NCBI GenBank assembly: GCA_948470255.1
Contig: CAOKOS010000002.1
Location: forward strand, 1-64,000
Source of the DNA: an uncultured Lachnotalea sp.
GTDB lineage: Bacteria; Bacillota; Clostridia; Lachnospirales; Lachnospiraceae
Length of the DNA stretch: 64,000 nucleotides
Direction of reading: 5' to 3'
Part shown: positions 48,979-58,115 of the stretch, piece by piece
Position numbering within the stretch: the stretch's first letter is position 1
How the letters are laid out: each line of letters begins with the position of its first letter
Notes under the pieces: generated by a model
The model's input: the letters and a program-made list of their open reading frames with translations, nothing else
Databases searched by the model: none
What the model was told of the DNA's origin: nothing
Made by a program: the position numbers and the translations under genes

Positions 48979-51435
48979 ATGGGAAAGGAAAAAAGAATCA
49001 TACGTGTAGGCAGCCGGGAAAGTAAGCTGGCTGTGGCACAGACCATGCTTCTGGTCAGAGAGCTGGAAAGACACCACCCAGAGCTTGTTTTTGAGCTAAT
49101 TACCATGAAAACAACAGGGGATGTGATACTGGACAGGAGCCTTGATCAGGTGGGGGGGAAGGGACTTTTTGTCAAAGAACTGGATCAGGCGTTATTGGAA
49201 AAGCGTATTGATTTTTCTGTGCACAGTCTTAAAGATATGCCCATGGAGCAGCCAAAGGGGCTGCCCATAGTGGCCTTGTCAAAGCGGGGGGATGTGCGGG
49301 ACGTTTTGGTGTACCCCAAAGGGGGGAAGCGGTGGACGCTGGAGATGGGCCGCCCTTTTGTAATCGGAACTTCCAGTGAAAGAAGGAAGCTGCAGCTTGC
49401 GGGGCTGTTTCCCGAGGCCAGTTTTTCCCTCATCCGGGGGAACGTACTGACACGGTTAAAAAAACTGGACGAAGGGCAGTATGATGCCATTGTCCTGGCC
49501 GGAGCCGGGCTGCAGCGGCTGGGCCTTTCCGACAGGATTGATATGTGGCTGGAGCCGGAGGAAGTGATCCCGGCGGCTGGCCAGGCTGTTTTGGCGGTAC
49601 AGGGCCGGTCAGGGGAGGATTATTCTTATCTGGAATGTATTGACTGCCTGGAAAGCTGGCAGGAGACAGCTGCGGAGAGGGGGTTTGTGCGGTATCTGGA
49701 CGGAGGATGTTCTTCCCCCGTTGCAGCCTTTGCCAAAAGGGAAGGGGACGGACTGAAGCTTTGCGGCCTTTATTATGAAGAAGCAACAGGCCGTTTTATG
49801 ACCGGGGAGATAAGGGGAGCGAAAGAAGAGGGGGAAGCCCTGGGGATTTCTTTGGCAAGAAAGCTTCAGGAGAAAGTGAAAGAATCCGGCATGACAGAAA
49901 AAAGATTATGTGGGGAAGGACAGGAAAACCCTGGAAAAACAGGAAAAGTCTGGCTGGTGGGGGCGGGCCCTTCTGATGCAGGGCTTTTTACCATTAAAGG
50001 AGCCCGGGCGCTTTCTAAAGCCCAGGTGGTGGTCTATGACAGGCTGGTGGGCCCAGGCATTTTGCAGATGATGCCGGAGGAAGCGGAAAAAATAGATGTG
50101 GGGAAATGTTCAGGAAACCATCCGGTGCCCCAGGATGAGATTAACCGGATTCTCCTTAAGAAAGCGCAGGAAGGGAAACGGGTGGTACGGTTAAAGGGCG
50201 GAGATCCTTTTGTGTTTGGACGGGGCGGGGAAGAATTGGAGCTTCTGGCGTCCCATGGAATCCCTTTTGAAGTGGTGCCGGGAGTGACTGCGGCAACGGC
50301 GGTCACCGCTTATGGGGGGATTCCCCTTACCCATCGGGACTACTGCTCTTCGGTCCACCTGATTACTGCCCATAAAAAGCGGGGGAGCAGTGAAGGGTTG
50401 GACTTTGATACGCTGGCAAAGCTTGACGGAACCCTGGTGTTTTATATGGGATTGAACGGGCTGGAGGAAATCTGCCAGGGGCTTTTGGAGGCCGGCATGG
50501 AGGCGGGTATGCCGGCGGCGGTTATTTCGGAGGGGACGACGGCGGCCCAGAGGCAGGTGGTGTCCGATCTTTTGCATTTAAAAGAAGAAACGGAAAAAGC
50601 GGGAATCATTTCCCCCGCCCTGATTGTGGTGGGGAGGGTGTGCGGCCTGTCGGGGACTTTCCACTGGGCAAAGGACAGGCCCCTTGGAAAACAGAGGGTC
50701 ATTGTCACTAGGCCGAAAAAACGGAGCCTGGGGATGGCAGAGAGGCTTACAGACCTGGGGGCGGAGGTGATTTTGCTTCCGGCCATTGAGACGAAACCCA
50801 TAGAAAATTCTAAAGCTATTGAGGCGGCCGTTTCTGGTATCCGTAATTATGCATGGATTGGCTTTACCAGCGCAGAAGGGGTGGACAGCTTTTTTGACCG
50901 GCTGCGAAAGGCAGGGATGGACATCCGGCAGCTTTATGGAATCCGGTTTGCGGCCATTGGGCCGGCCACCAGAAGGGCTCTTGAAAAACGGGGGATTTTT
51001 GTGGATCTCCAGCCGGAAACTTATACGGGGGAAGCTCTGGGAAGGCTGCTGGCGGGAAGTGTAAAGCCGGGGGAGAGGCTGCTTCTTGCCAGGGCAGATA
51101 TTGGAACGGAAGAAGTGGCCAGGCCTCTTAAGGAAGCAGGGGTTTCTTTTGATGATATTGCTGTTTATCGTACCATTTTGGCGGGAAATTGCGCTGTGAA
51201 GCCGGAAATACGGCCGGATGACATTGTCACCTTTACCAGCGCTTCCACGGTACGGGGATTTACAGCGCTGTATCCGGAACTGGATTACAAAAAGGTGACG
51301 GGGCTTTGCATTGGCTCCCAGACGGCGAAGGAAGCGGAAAAATGCGGGATACAGACGGTGGTGTCTGAGCGGGCCGACATGGACAGTATGGTGGAAAAGC
51401 TTTTGGAGATAAATAAACTGAGGAGGAATGGATAA
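48979..51435 (+). CDS. HemC-CobA-HemD triple fusion (porphobilinogen deaminase / uroporphyrinogen-III methyltransferase / uroporphyrinogen-III synthase)
   Basis: An uninterrupted 818-residue chain. Residues about 1-300 are hydroxymethylbilane synthase (SRESKLAVAQT, HSLKDMP, cofactor Cys in DGGCSSPVAAF). Residues about 315-560 are the SAM-dependent methyltransferase CobA/SUMT (VGAGPSDAGLFTIKG, RLKGGDPFVFGRGGEE, EVVPGVTAATA). Residues about 575-818 are uroporphyrinogen-III synthase (VTRPKK, GFTSAEGVDSF, FTSASTVRGF). One protein thus converts porphobilinogen to precorrin-2. CobA-HemD fusions are known in Clostridia; with HemC in front it is less usual. Confidence 0.92.
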   Translation: MGKEKRIIRVGSRESKLAVAQTMLLVRELERHHPELVFELITMKTTGDVILDRSLDQVGGKGLFVKELDQALLEKRIDFSVHSLKDMPMEQPKGLPIVALSKRGDVRDVLVYPKGGKRWTLEMGRPFVIGTSSERRKLQLAGLFPEASFSLIRGNVLTRLKKLDEGQYDAIVLAGAGLQRLGLSDRIDMWLEPEEVIPAAGQAVLAVQGRSGEDYSYLECIDCLESWQETAAERGFVRYLDGGCSSPVAAFAKREGDGLKLCGLYYEEATGRFMTGEIRGAKEEGEALGISLARKLQEKVKESGMTEKRLCGEGQENPGKTGKVWLVGAGPSDAGLFTIKGARALSKAQVVVYDRLVGPGILQMMPEEAEKIDVGKCSGNHPVPQDEINRILLKKAQEGKRVVRLKGGDPFVFGRGGEELELLASHGIPFEVVPGVTAATAVTAYGGIPLTHRDYCSSVHLITAHKKRGSSEGLDFDTLAKLDGTLVFYMGLNGLEEICQGLLEAGMEAGMPAAVISEGTTAAQRQVVSDLLHLKEETEKAGIISPALIVVGRVCGLSGTFHWAKDRPLGKQRVIVTRPKKRSLGMAERLTDLGAEVILLPAIETKPIENSKAIEAAVSGIRNYAWIGFTSAEGVDSFFDRLRKAGMDIRQLYGIRFAAIGPATRRALEKRGIFVDLQPETYTGEALGRLLAGSVKPGERLLLARADIGTEEVARPLKEAGVSFDDIAVYRTILAGNCAVKPEIRPDDIVTFTSASTVRGFTALYPELDYKKVTGLCIGSQTAKEAEKCGIQTVVSERADMDSMVEKLLEINKLRRNG

Positions 51436-52419
51436 ATGGATATGGTAAAGCGCCCCAGGCGCCTTCGGGGGACGATGACACTTCGGAAGATGGTACGGGA
51501 AACCAGGATGGGCAAAGCATCCTTAATCTACCCCATGTTTGTGGTGGAAGGGAAAGGAATTCGCCATGAGATCCCCTCTATGCCGGGACAATACCATTAC
51601 AGCCTGGATTTGCTCCCCGCAGCGCTGGAAGAAGTGGCAAAAGCAGGTGTGTCTTCTGTTATGCTGTTTGGTATACCAGATCATAAAGATGAAAAAGGCA
51701 GCGGCGCCTGGGCAGAGGATGGGATTATCCAGAGGGCCTTGGCGGCAGGGAAAAAATATGTGCCGGAGCTTTATTACATCACAGACGTGTGCATGTGTGA
51801 ATATACATCCCATGGGCACTGCGGGGTTCTGAAAGGCCATGATGTGGATAACGACAACACCCTGCCTCTCCTGGCCAGGACGGCCCTTTCCCATGTGGAA
51901 GCAGGGGCAGATATGGTGGCCCCTTCCGATATGATGGATGGGAGGGTGGCGGCCATTCGGAAAATCCTCGATGAAAACGGCCACCTGGAAACGCCGGTCA
52001 TGTCTTATGCGGTGAAATATGCTTCCGGGTTTTACGGCCCTTTCAGGGAAGCGGCAGACTCGGCGCCCAGTTTTGGGGACAGGAAAACGTATCAGATGGA
52101 TTACCACAATGGAAAAGAAGGGGTGAAAGAGGCGCTTTTAGATGTGGAAGAAGGCGCTGACCTCATTATGGTAAAACCGGCCCTGTCTTATCTGGATATC
52201 ATACGGCGTGTATCGGAGGCAGTGCCAGCCCCTGTGGCTGCTTACAGTGTCAGCGGGGAATATGCCATGATAAAAGCGGCGGCCATGAAGGGCTGGATCA
52301 ATGAAGAGGCTGTGGTGTGCGAGGCGGCGACATCCATTTACCGGGCGGGGGCGGATGTGCTGATCACATATTACGCAAAGGAGCTGGCAAAGTATATGGA
52401 GGAAGGTAGGATTGGCTGA
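51436..52419 (+). CDS. hemB: porphobilinogen synthase (delta-aminolevulinate dehydratase)
   Basis: Condenses two 5-aminolevulinates to porphobilinogen. The 327 residues carry the zinc-binding cysteines in VCMCEYTSHGHCG and the Schiff-base lysines in MSYAVKYAS and IMVKPALSYLD. The start lies immediately after the triple-fusion stop, with AGGAGG in the end of that gene. The cysteine motif marks a zinc-dependent type. Confidence 0.95.
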   Translation: MDMVKRPRRLRGTMTLRKMVRETRMGKASLIYPMFVVEGKGIRHEIPSMPGQYHYSLDLLPAALEEVAKAGVSSVMLFGIPDHKDEKGSGAWAEDGIIQRALAAGKKYVPELYYITDVCMCEYTSHGHCGVLKGHDVDNDNTLPLLARTALSHVEAGADMVAPSDMMDGRVAAIRKILDENGHLETPVMSYAVKYASGFYGPFREAADSAPSFGDRKTYQMDYHNGKEGVKEALLDVEEGADLIMVKPALSYLDIIRRVSEAVPAPVAAYSVSGEYAMIKAAAMKGWINEEAVVCEAATSIYRAGADVLITYYAKELAKYMEEGRIG

Positions 52420-52432
52420 AGGAGAAAAAAGA

Positions 52433-53710
52433 ATGAGTGTATCAGAACAGTTATTTGAGCGGGCGAAAAAGGTGATTCCCGGGGGCGTCAACAGCCCGGT
52501 GCGGGCGTTTCAGGCAGTGGGGGGGAACCCCCGGTTTATTGCGCAGGCGGAGGGGGCACGTATCACCGACGTGGACGGTAATACGTACATTGACTATATT
52601 GGTTCCTGGGGTCCGATGCTCCTGGGCCATAATCATCCGGCAGTCTTGGAGGCGGCTGTCCAGGCGGCAAAAAAAGGGTTGAGTTTCGGCGCAGGTTGTC
52701 CGGCGGAGGCAGAGATGGCAGAGCTTGTGTGCAGGATGGTTCCTTCTGTGGAGTTGGTCCGCATGGTCAATTCCGGCACAGAGGCGGTGATGTCGGCTCT
52801 CCGGGTGGCCAGGGGCTATACTGGCCGGGATAAGATCATTAAGTTTGAGGGATGTTATCACGGGCACTGCGATTCCATGTTGGTAAAGGCAGGATCCGGT
52901 GTCATGACAAGCGGGGTTCCGGACAGCGCCGGAGTGCCGGAGGGTTGTGCGAAGGACACTTTGACGGCAGTTTATAATGACCTGGAGAGCGTGAAGGGCT
53001 TATTCGACAAGTTTCCCGGTGAAATTGCCGCAGTGATTGTAGAGCCGGTGGCGGCAAATATGGGAGTGGTGACGCCGGAGGAGGGATTCCTCCCTGGGCT
53101 TCGCCGGATTTGTACAGAGGAAAAGGCGCTGTTAATTTTTGATGAAGTGATTACAGGCTTCAGGCTGGGGCCTGACGGCGCCCAGGGATATTATGGCGTA
53201 AAGCCGGATCTGACCACATTCGGAAAAATCATTGGCGCAGGAATGCCGGTGGGGGCTTATGGAGGCCGGCGGGAGGTCATGGAGATGGTGGCGCCTGTGG
53301 GAAGCGTTTATCAGGCCGGGACTTTAAGCGGAAATCCGGTAGCCATGGCAGCAGGCCTGGCCCAGCTTCATATCCTGGAGGAAAATCCTGATATTTACAG
53401 GCAGATGAACGCCATGGGCGATGATTTCAGGGCGAAGCTTAGAAAAATCGTGGAAGAAACAGGGGTTTCCTGCCAGGTGACAGGAGAAGGTTCTTTGAGT
53501 TGTCTGTTTTTTACAAAGGAACCGGTGGTCAATTATCGTATTGCGAAGACTTCGGACACGGAAGCCTTTGGAAAGTATTTCCGCCATATGCTCGGCCGGG
53601 GAATTTATGTGGCGCCATCCCAGTTTGAAGCCATTTTCCTGTCGGCAGCCCATAAGGAGGCGGATTTGGAGAGAACCCTTGAGGCGATAGAGGAATATTT
53701 CAGGGGATAA
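52433..53710 (+). CDS. hemL: glutamate-1-semialdehyde 2,1-aminomutase
   Basis: PLP-dependent conversion of glutamate-1-semialdehyde to 5-aminolevulinate. The 425 residues show the start SEQLFERAKKVIPGGVNSPVRAF, the PLP pocket with MVNSGTEAVMSALRVAR, and the PLP lysine in TFGKIIGAGMPVGAYGG. The ATG follows GAAGGAGAAAAAAG. It closes the operon, which supplies precorrin-2/sirohydrochlorin but no protoporphyrin branch in this window. Confidence 0.96.
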   Translation: MSVSEQLFERAKKVIPGGVNSPVRAFQAVGGNPRFIAQAEGARITDVDGNTYIDYIGSWGPMLLGHNHPAVLEAAVQAAKKGLSFGAGCPAEAEMAELVCRMVPSVELVRMVNSGTEAVMSALRVARGYTGRDKIIKFEGCYHGHCDSMLVKAGSGVMTSGVPDSAGVPEGCAKDTLTAVYNDLESVKGLFDKFPGEIAAVIVEPVAANMGVVTPEEGFLPGLRRICTEEKALLIFDEVITGFRLGPDGAQGYYGVKPDLTTFGKIIGAGMPVGAYGGRREVMEMVAPVGSVYQAGTLSGNPVAMAAGLAQLHILEENPDIYRQMNAMGDDFRAKLRKIVEETGVSCQVTGEGSLSCLFFTKEPVVNYRIAKTSDTEAFGKYFRHMLGRGIYVAPSQFEAIFLSAAHKEADLERTLEAIEEYFRG

Positions 53711-53747
53711 TGTCTGGTGGCCAAGGATTTTTGGACAGGAGGGTGTT

Positions 53748-55532
53748 ATGGTGAGACGGGAAATGGAATTACTGCGGAAGGCTATGGTGAGGCATGGCGT
53801 ATCCCTCTGCCTGGTCCCCACGGCGGATGCCCATGAGTCAGAGTATCCGGGGGAATATTTTGCCGCCCGCAAATATTTATCCGGTTTTACCGGATCAGCC
53901 GGGACCCTGGCTGTTTCTGATGCCTGGGCGGGGCTTTGGACGGACGCCAGATACTTTTTGCAGGCGGAAAGAGAGCTTGCGGGAAGCGGCATTACTTTGT
54001 ACCGCATGGGGGAGGAGGAGGTCCCTTCTCTGGAAGAAGAGCTTTCTGCCAGGCTTCCGGAAGGGGGCGTCCTTGCTTTTGACGGAACAGTGGTGAACCG
54101 GCGCCTGGGAAGCGCTCTCAAAGATCTGGCAGAAGGAAAGGGAGGGCGTGTACTCCTTTTGGATTTGCCGGGAGAGGTCTGGGAGGGGCGGCCGGCGCTT
54201 TCCTGTGAACCGGTTTTTCCGCTGGATCTTATGTATGTGGGAGAAAGCAGAAGGGAAAAGCTTTCAAAGGTCCGGGCCAGGATGCAGGACGCAGGGGCCG
54301 GGATCCATGTGGAGACGGCATTGGATGATACTGCCTGGCTGATGAATCTCAGAGGAAATGACGTACCCTGCAATCCTGTGTTTTTAAGCTATCTGGTTCT
54401 TTCCATGGAGCAGGCCTGGCTTTTTGCGGAAAAAGGAGCCGTATCGGAAGACATCAGGAAAGAGCTTTTAGAGGATGGGGTAGAACTTAGGGACTACAGA
54501 GCTTTTTTCGAGGAACTTCCTCCCCTTTGCGAAGGGAAAACAGTAATGGCTGACAGCAGAAAGGTGAACGAACAGGCATGGGGCTGTTTTAGAGCGGCGG
54601 CTGGTATCGTAGATCTTCCCAACCCTGTGGCAGATTTTAAGGCGGTTAAGAATTCTGTGGAGCAGGAAAATTTAAGAAAAGCCCATGTGAAGGACGGCGT
54701 TGCCGTAACAAAGTTTCTTTACTGGCTGAAAACACAGATTGGAAAGGAACCGATTACGGAAGGGGCGGCGGCTTCTTATCTGGAACAGTGCCGAAAGGAG
54801 CAGGAGCATTATCTGGGGCCAAGTTTTGCCACCATTGCTGCTTACGGAGAACATGGGGCTATAGTCCATTACCAGGCAAAAGGGGACGGGGCATGTCTTT
54901 TGCCGGAAGGTTTTTTCCTGGTGGATTCGGGAGGGCATTACCTGGAAGGCACCACGGATGTCACAAGGACGGTGGCCCTGGGGCCGCTTACGGCAGGGCA
55001 GAAGAAACATTTCACAGCGGTCCTCAAGGGGATGCTGGCCCTGGGGGATGCAAAGTTCTTGAAAGGGTGCAGGGGGGAAAGCCTGGACTACGCAGCCAGG
55101 GAGCCGCTTTGGGCCATGGGGCTTGATTACCGCCATGGGACGGGACACGGCGTGGGATATGTTTTGAATGTCCACGAAGGCCCCAACGCTTTTCGGTGGA
55201 GGCCCCCTTTGGAGGGGGCCGGGACAGCGGTACTTCTTCCGGGAATGGTGACTTCCGACGAGCCGGGGCTTTACCTGGCCGGGGAATACGGCATCCGGAC
55301 GGAGAACTTGTTGCTTTGTAAGGCGGCGGAAAAAAATGAATACGGGCAGTTTCTGGAGTTTGAACATCTCACCATGGTTCCCATTGACCTGGATGCAGTT
55401 GACTGGACCCAGATGGACGGGAGAGACATCCGAAGGCTGAACCGTTACCATGGGAAAGTCAGGGAGGCTCTTACGCCTTATCTGGAAGGGGGAGGGCTTC
55501 AGTGGCTTTTGGAGGCGACGAGAGAGGTATAA
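53748..55532 (+). CDS. aminopeptidase P family (M24B) metallopeptidase
   Basis: A 594-residue Xaa-Pro aminopeptidase-like enzyme of the eukaryotic-type three-domain form: two creatinase N-terminal domains, then a pita-bread catalytic domain. Metal ligands are in VDSGGHYLEGTTDVTRT, HGTGHGVGYVLNVHEGP and TSDEPGLYLAGEYGIRTENL. It releases N-terminal residues before proline from peptides, presumably in the cytoplasm as no signal is seen. AGGAGGGTGTT precedes the ATG. A long hairpin ends the unit. Confidence 0.93.
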   Translation: MVRREMELLRKAMVRHGVSLCLVPTADAHESEYPGEYFAARKYLSGFTGSAGTLAVSDAWAGLWTDARYFLQAERELAGSGITLYRMGEEEVPSLEEELSARLPEGGVLAFDGTVVNRRLGSALKDLAEGKGGRVLLLDLPGEVWEGRPALSCEPVFPLDLMYVGESRREKLSKVRARMQDAGAGIHVETALDDTAWLMNLRGNDVPCNPVFLSYLVLSMEQAWLFAEKGAVSEDIRKELLEDGVELRDYRAFFEELPPLCEGKTVMADSRKVNEQAWGCFRAAAGIVDLPNPVADFKAVKNSVEQENLRKAHVKDGVAVTKFLYWLKTQIGKEPITEGAAASYLEQCRKEQEHYLGPSFATIAAYGEHGAIVHYQAKGDGACLLPEGFFLVDSGGHYLEGTTDVTRTVALGPLTAGQKKHFTAVLKGMLALGDAKFLKGCRGESLDYAAREPLWAMGLDYRHGTGHGVGYVLNVHEGPNAFRWRPPLEGAGTAVLLPGMVTSDEPGLYLAGEYGIRTENLLLCKAAEKNEYGQFLEFEHLTMVPIDLDAVDWTQMDGRDIRRLNRYHGKVREALTPYLEGGGLQWLLEATREV

Positions 55533-55534
55533 AT

Positions 55535-55644
55535 AAAAAAGGGGGCGGCAGAAATATAAAGATTTATGTACGCCCGGTTTTCCCTACGGTCTCCGGCTAT
55601 GCATAATATTAGAATATTTTATATTTCAGCCGCGCCTCTTTTTT
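55535..55644 (+). terminator. long-arm terminator hairpin after aminopeptidase P
   Basis: AAAAAAG, GGGCGGC and GAAATATAAA on the left pair with TTTATATTTC, GCCGCGCC and CTTTTTT on the right, giving arms of about 27 bases around 55 inner bases that fold further. It ends in T6. Confidence 0.75.
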
Positions 55645-55816
55645 ATGGTAATACTTTACAGGAAAAGTGCAAAAAAAGAAGAAATGCTTGTCAGTTCTGA
55701 GAGTGGGTGTACAAAGTTGCTAAAGACGAAAAATGCTTTTTGTGGATTTCTGTTATGGCTTTTTGCAGGACGTTAGGATATGATAATAACGATCATGGAA
55801 AAGAGGAGGATGGCAG

Positions 55817-56785
55817 ATGGCAGGGATTTCGTTCCGAAACGTGACAAAAGTATTCCCCAGTGGAAAGGCGGCGGTGAAGGATTTCAGCCTGGAAATCCAG
55901 GACGGAGAGTTTCTTGTGCTGACCGGGCCGGAAAGGTCGGGAAAGGCCACAGTGCTCCGTATGATTGCAGGGATGGAACCCATCAGCAGCGGAGAGCTTC
56001 GGATTGACGGGACAGCTGTGGAAAATGGCAGGCCTGAAAAACGGAATGTGGGGATGATTTTCCGGCATTTTACGCTGTATCCTGGTATGACGGTGTATGA
56101 CAACATAGGTTTTCTGATGAAGCTACAGGGGGAACCGGAAGAAAAAATCCGCCTTGCGGTGGAGGAGAATGCGAAGACTTTCAAGATTGAAGGGCTGCTT
56201 TCCTGCTATCCCAGAGAATTAAATGACCTTCAGAAGCAGTATGTGGCCATGGCCAGGGCCAATGTCCATGATCCGGAAGCTTTTCTTATGCTGGATCTTC
56301 TGGGAGGCCTGGATGCATCTGCCAGAAAAAAGGCCAGGGAACGGCTGAAAAGCCTATACCATGACATAAAGACCACCCTTGTCTATGCCACTGACGATGC
56401 AAAAGAAGCTGCCCTTATGGATGTGAAGACGGTGGTCATGCGGAGGGGGCAGATCGAACAGGTAGGTTTTGTCAGGGAACTGAAAGATCATCCCAGGAAC
56501 TTCTTTGTGGCCCAGTTTATGTACGGTTCCGGTTTTGGCAGCAGCGAGGTGGAAATCGTCTGTGGAAAGACTGCTGTGGAGGCTGTGGGAAACGGATTCA
56601 GCCTGGATGTGCCGCCGGAATGGATCCCTTCTCTCGAACGCGGAGGATACATGGGGAAAAAGGTGCTTTTGGGTTATACGTTGAGTGAGTCACCCTGCGG
56701 GGTAGAGGATTTGGAAGAGACAGCGCCAGAGGCGGATTCCAGTTTTTTCTTTTTTGACAGGGATACAAGGATGGCGATTGTATAG
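55817..56785 (+). CDS. ABC ATPase-like protein with degenerate catalytic motifs
   Basis: A 322-residue protein aligning along its length with sugar-importer ATPases (MsmK/UgpC type), including a C-terminal TOBE-like regulatory domain. The Walker A is GPERSGKAT, so the Mg-binding Ser/Thr after Lys is Ala. The Q-loop Gln is Arg (MIFRHFTLYP). The signature LSGGQ is LNDLQ. The Walker B Glu is Leu (LMLDLLGGLD) and the switch His is Asp (VYATDDAKEA). The frame is intact, with GAGGAGG before the ATG, so it is probably a maintained pseudo-ATPase. It has no permease neighbours. Confidence 0.88.
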   Translation: MAGISFRNVTKVFPSGKAAVKDFSLEIQDGEFLVLTGPERSGKATVLRMIAGMEPISSGELRIDGTAVENGRPEKRNVGMIFRHFTLYPGMTVYDNIGFLMKLQGEPEEKIRLAVEENAKTFKIEGLLSCYPRELNDLQKQYVAMARANVHDPEAFLMLDLLGGLDASARKKARERLKSLYHDIKTTLVYATDDAKEAALMDVKTVVMRRGQIEQVGFVRELKDHPRNFFVAQFMYGSGFGSSEVEIVCGKTAVEAVGNGFSLDVPPEWIPSLERGGYMGKKVLLGYTLSESPCGVEDLEETAPEADSSFFFFDRDTRMAIV

Positions 56786-56830
56786 CCTTAAGAGGAGTTG
56801 CCATTGTCCTTGCCGGTAAAATATAAAAAG

Positions 56831-56883
56831 ATTCGGCCTGTGCTTCCCATTTTTGGGGAAATTAAGGGCCGAATTATTTTTTT
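56831..56883 (+). terminator. terminator after the ABC-like gene
   Basis: ATTCGGCC pairs with GGCCGAAT, an inner CCCA/TGGG stem follows, and the right side has T7. Confidence 0.85.
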
Positions 56884-57012
56884 CTGTAGGATTAACAGAA
56901 AAAATCCATAAAAACACTTTCATTTTTATCCTTTTTGCATTAATATAAATTCAGGGTTTGTCGCTTTAAGATAACTAACAAACATATGGCAGAAGGTAAT
57001 AGGGGTGAATTT

Positions 57013-58101
57013 ATGATATCGAATCAGATTTTACAGAACACGATTGAAGGCCTGAAAGGGATTATGAGGATTGAGCTTTGTATCTGCGACACGGAGGGGA
57101 AGGTCCTGGCTACCACATTCCCCGACGCGGAGGAGTACGAGTTTTCTGTTTTGGCTTTTGTGGAATCCCCGGCAGACAGCCAGGTGATTCAGGGCTATCA
57201 GTTTTTTAAGGTTTTTGATGAGCATCAGCTGGAATATGTACTTTTGGCCAGGGGGGCGGGAGATGACGCGTACATGGCCGGAAAAGTGGTGGTATTCCAG
57301 ATTCAGAACCTTTTAGTGGCATATAAAGAGCGGTTTGACAAAGATAACTTCATCAAAAACCTGCTTTTGGATAACCTGCTTTTGGTGGATATTTATAACA
57401 GGGCGAAAAAACTGCATATTGATATCAATGTGCGCCGGGTGGTGTTTGTCATTGAGACTCAGACAGAAAATGATACAGTGGCCCTGGAGACAGTGAAAAG
57501 CATGTTCTCCACAAAATCCAAGGATTTTATTACGGCTGTGGATGAAAAAAATATTATCCTGGTGAAAGAGCTGAAAACAGGCGAATCTTATGAGGATATG
57601 GAAAAAGTGGCCAGGATGATCATGGATATGTTAAATACAGAAGCCATGGCCACGGTCCATGTGGCGTACGGAACCATTGTGGGGGAAGTGAAAGAAGTGT
57701 CCCGTTCTTATAAAGAGGCGAAGATGGCTCTGGATGTGGGCAAGATTTTTTATAGTGACAAGAATATCGTGGCCTACAATAACCTTGGGATCGGGCGTTT
57801 GATTTACCAGCTTCCGGTGTCCCTTTGCCGGATGTTCATCAAGGAAATTTTTGATGGGAAATCCCCGGACGACCTGGATGATGAAACGCTTGTCACCATC
57901 AATAAGTTTTTTGAAAATAACCTGAATGTGTCTGAGACTTCGAGACAGCTTTATATCCACAGGAATACACTGGTTTACCGACTGGATAAGCTGCAGAAAA
58001 GCACAGGGCTTGACCTGCGTGTCTTTGAGGATGCCATCACCTTTAAGATTGCCCTTATGGTAGTAAAGTACATGAATTATATTGAGACACTGGATAATTA
58101 G
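57013..58101 (+). CDS. CdaR/PucR-family transcriptional regulator
   Basis: A 362-residue regulator with an N-terminal sugar-diacid-recognition-like sensor domain (IEGLKGIMRIELCICDTEGKVLATTFPD), a middle GGDEF-like CdaR domain, and a C-terminal PucR helix-turn-helix (NLNVSETSRQLYIHRNTLVYRLDKLQKSTG). The start is placed at MISNQ after AGGGGTG; a frame nine codons longer lacks a site. It lies 14 bases before ftsE, so it may be cotranscribed with the division genes. The effector is unknown. Confidence 0.85.
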   Translation: MISNQILQNTIEGLKGIMRIELCICDTEGKVLATTFPDAEEYEFSVLAFVESPADSQVIQGYQFFKVFDEHQLEYVLLARGAGDDAYMAGKVVVFQIQNLLVAYKERFDKDNFIKNLLLDNLLLVDIYNRAKKLHIDINVRRVVFVIETQTENDTVALETVKSMFSTKSKDFITAVDEKNIILVKELKTGESYEDMEKVARMIMDMLNTEAMATVHVAYGTIVGEVKEVSRSYKEAKMALDVGKIFYSDKNIVAYNNLGIGRLIYQLPVSLCRMFIKEIFDGKSPDDLDDETLVTINKFFENNLNVSETSRQLYIHRNTLVYRLDKLQKSTGLDLRVFEDAITFKIALMVVKYMNYIETLDN

Positions 58102-58115
58102 AATTGAGGTTTTTC

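Noticed and set aside
53324-54373. 349-codon minus-strand open frame
   Set aside because: It lies antisense to hemL and aminopeptidase P, both strongly supported; the composition is that of a GC-rich shadow frame.
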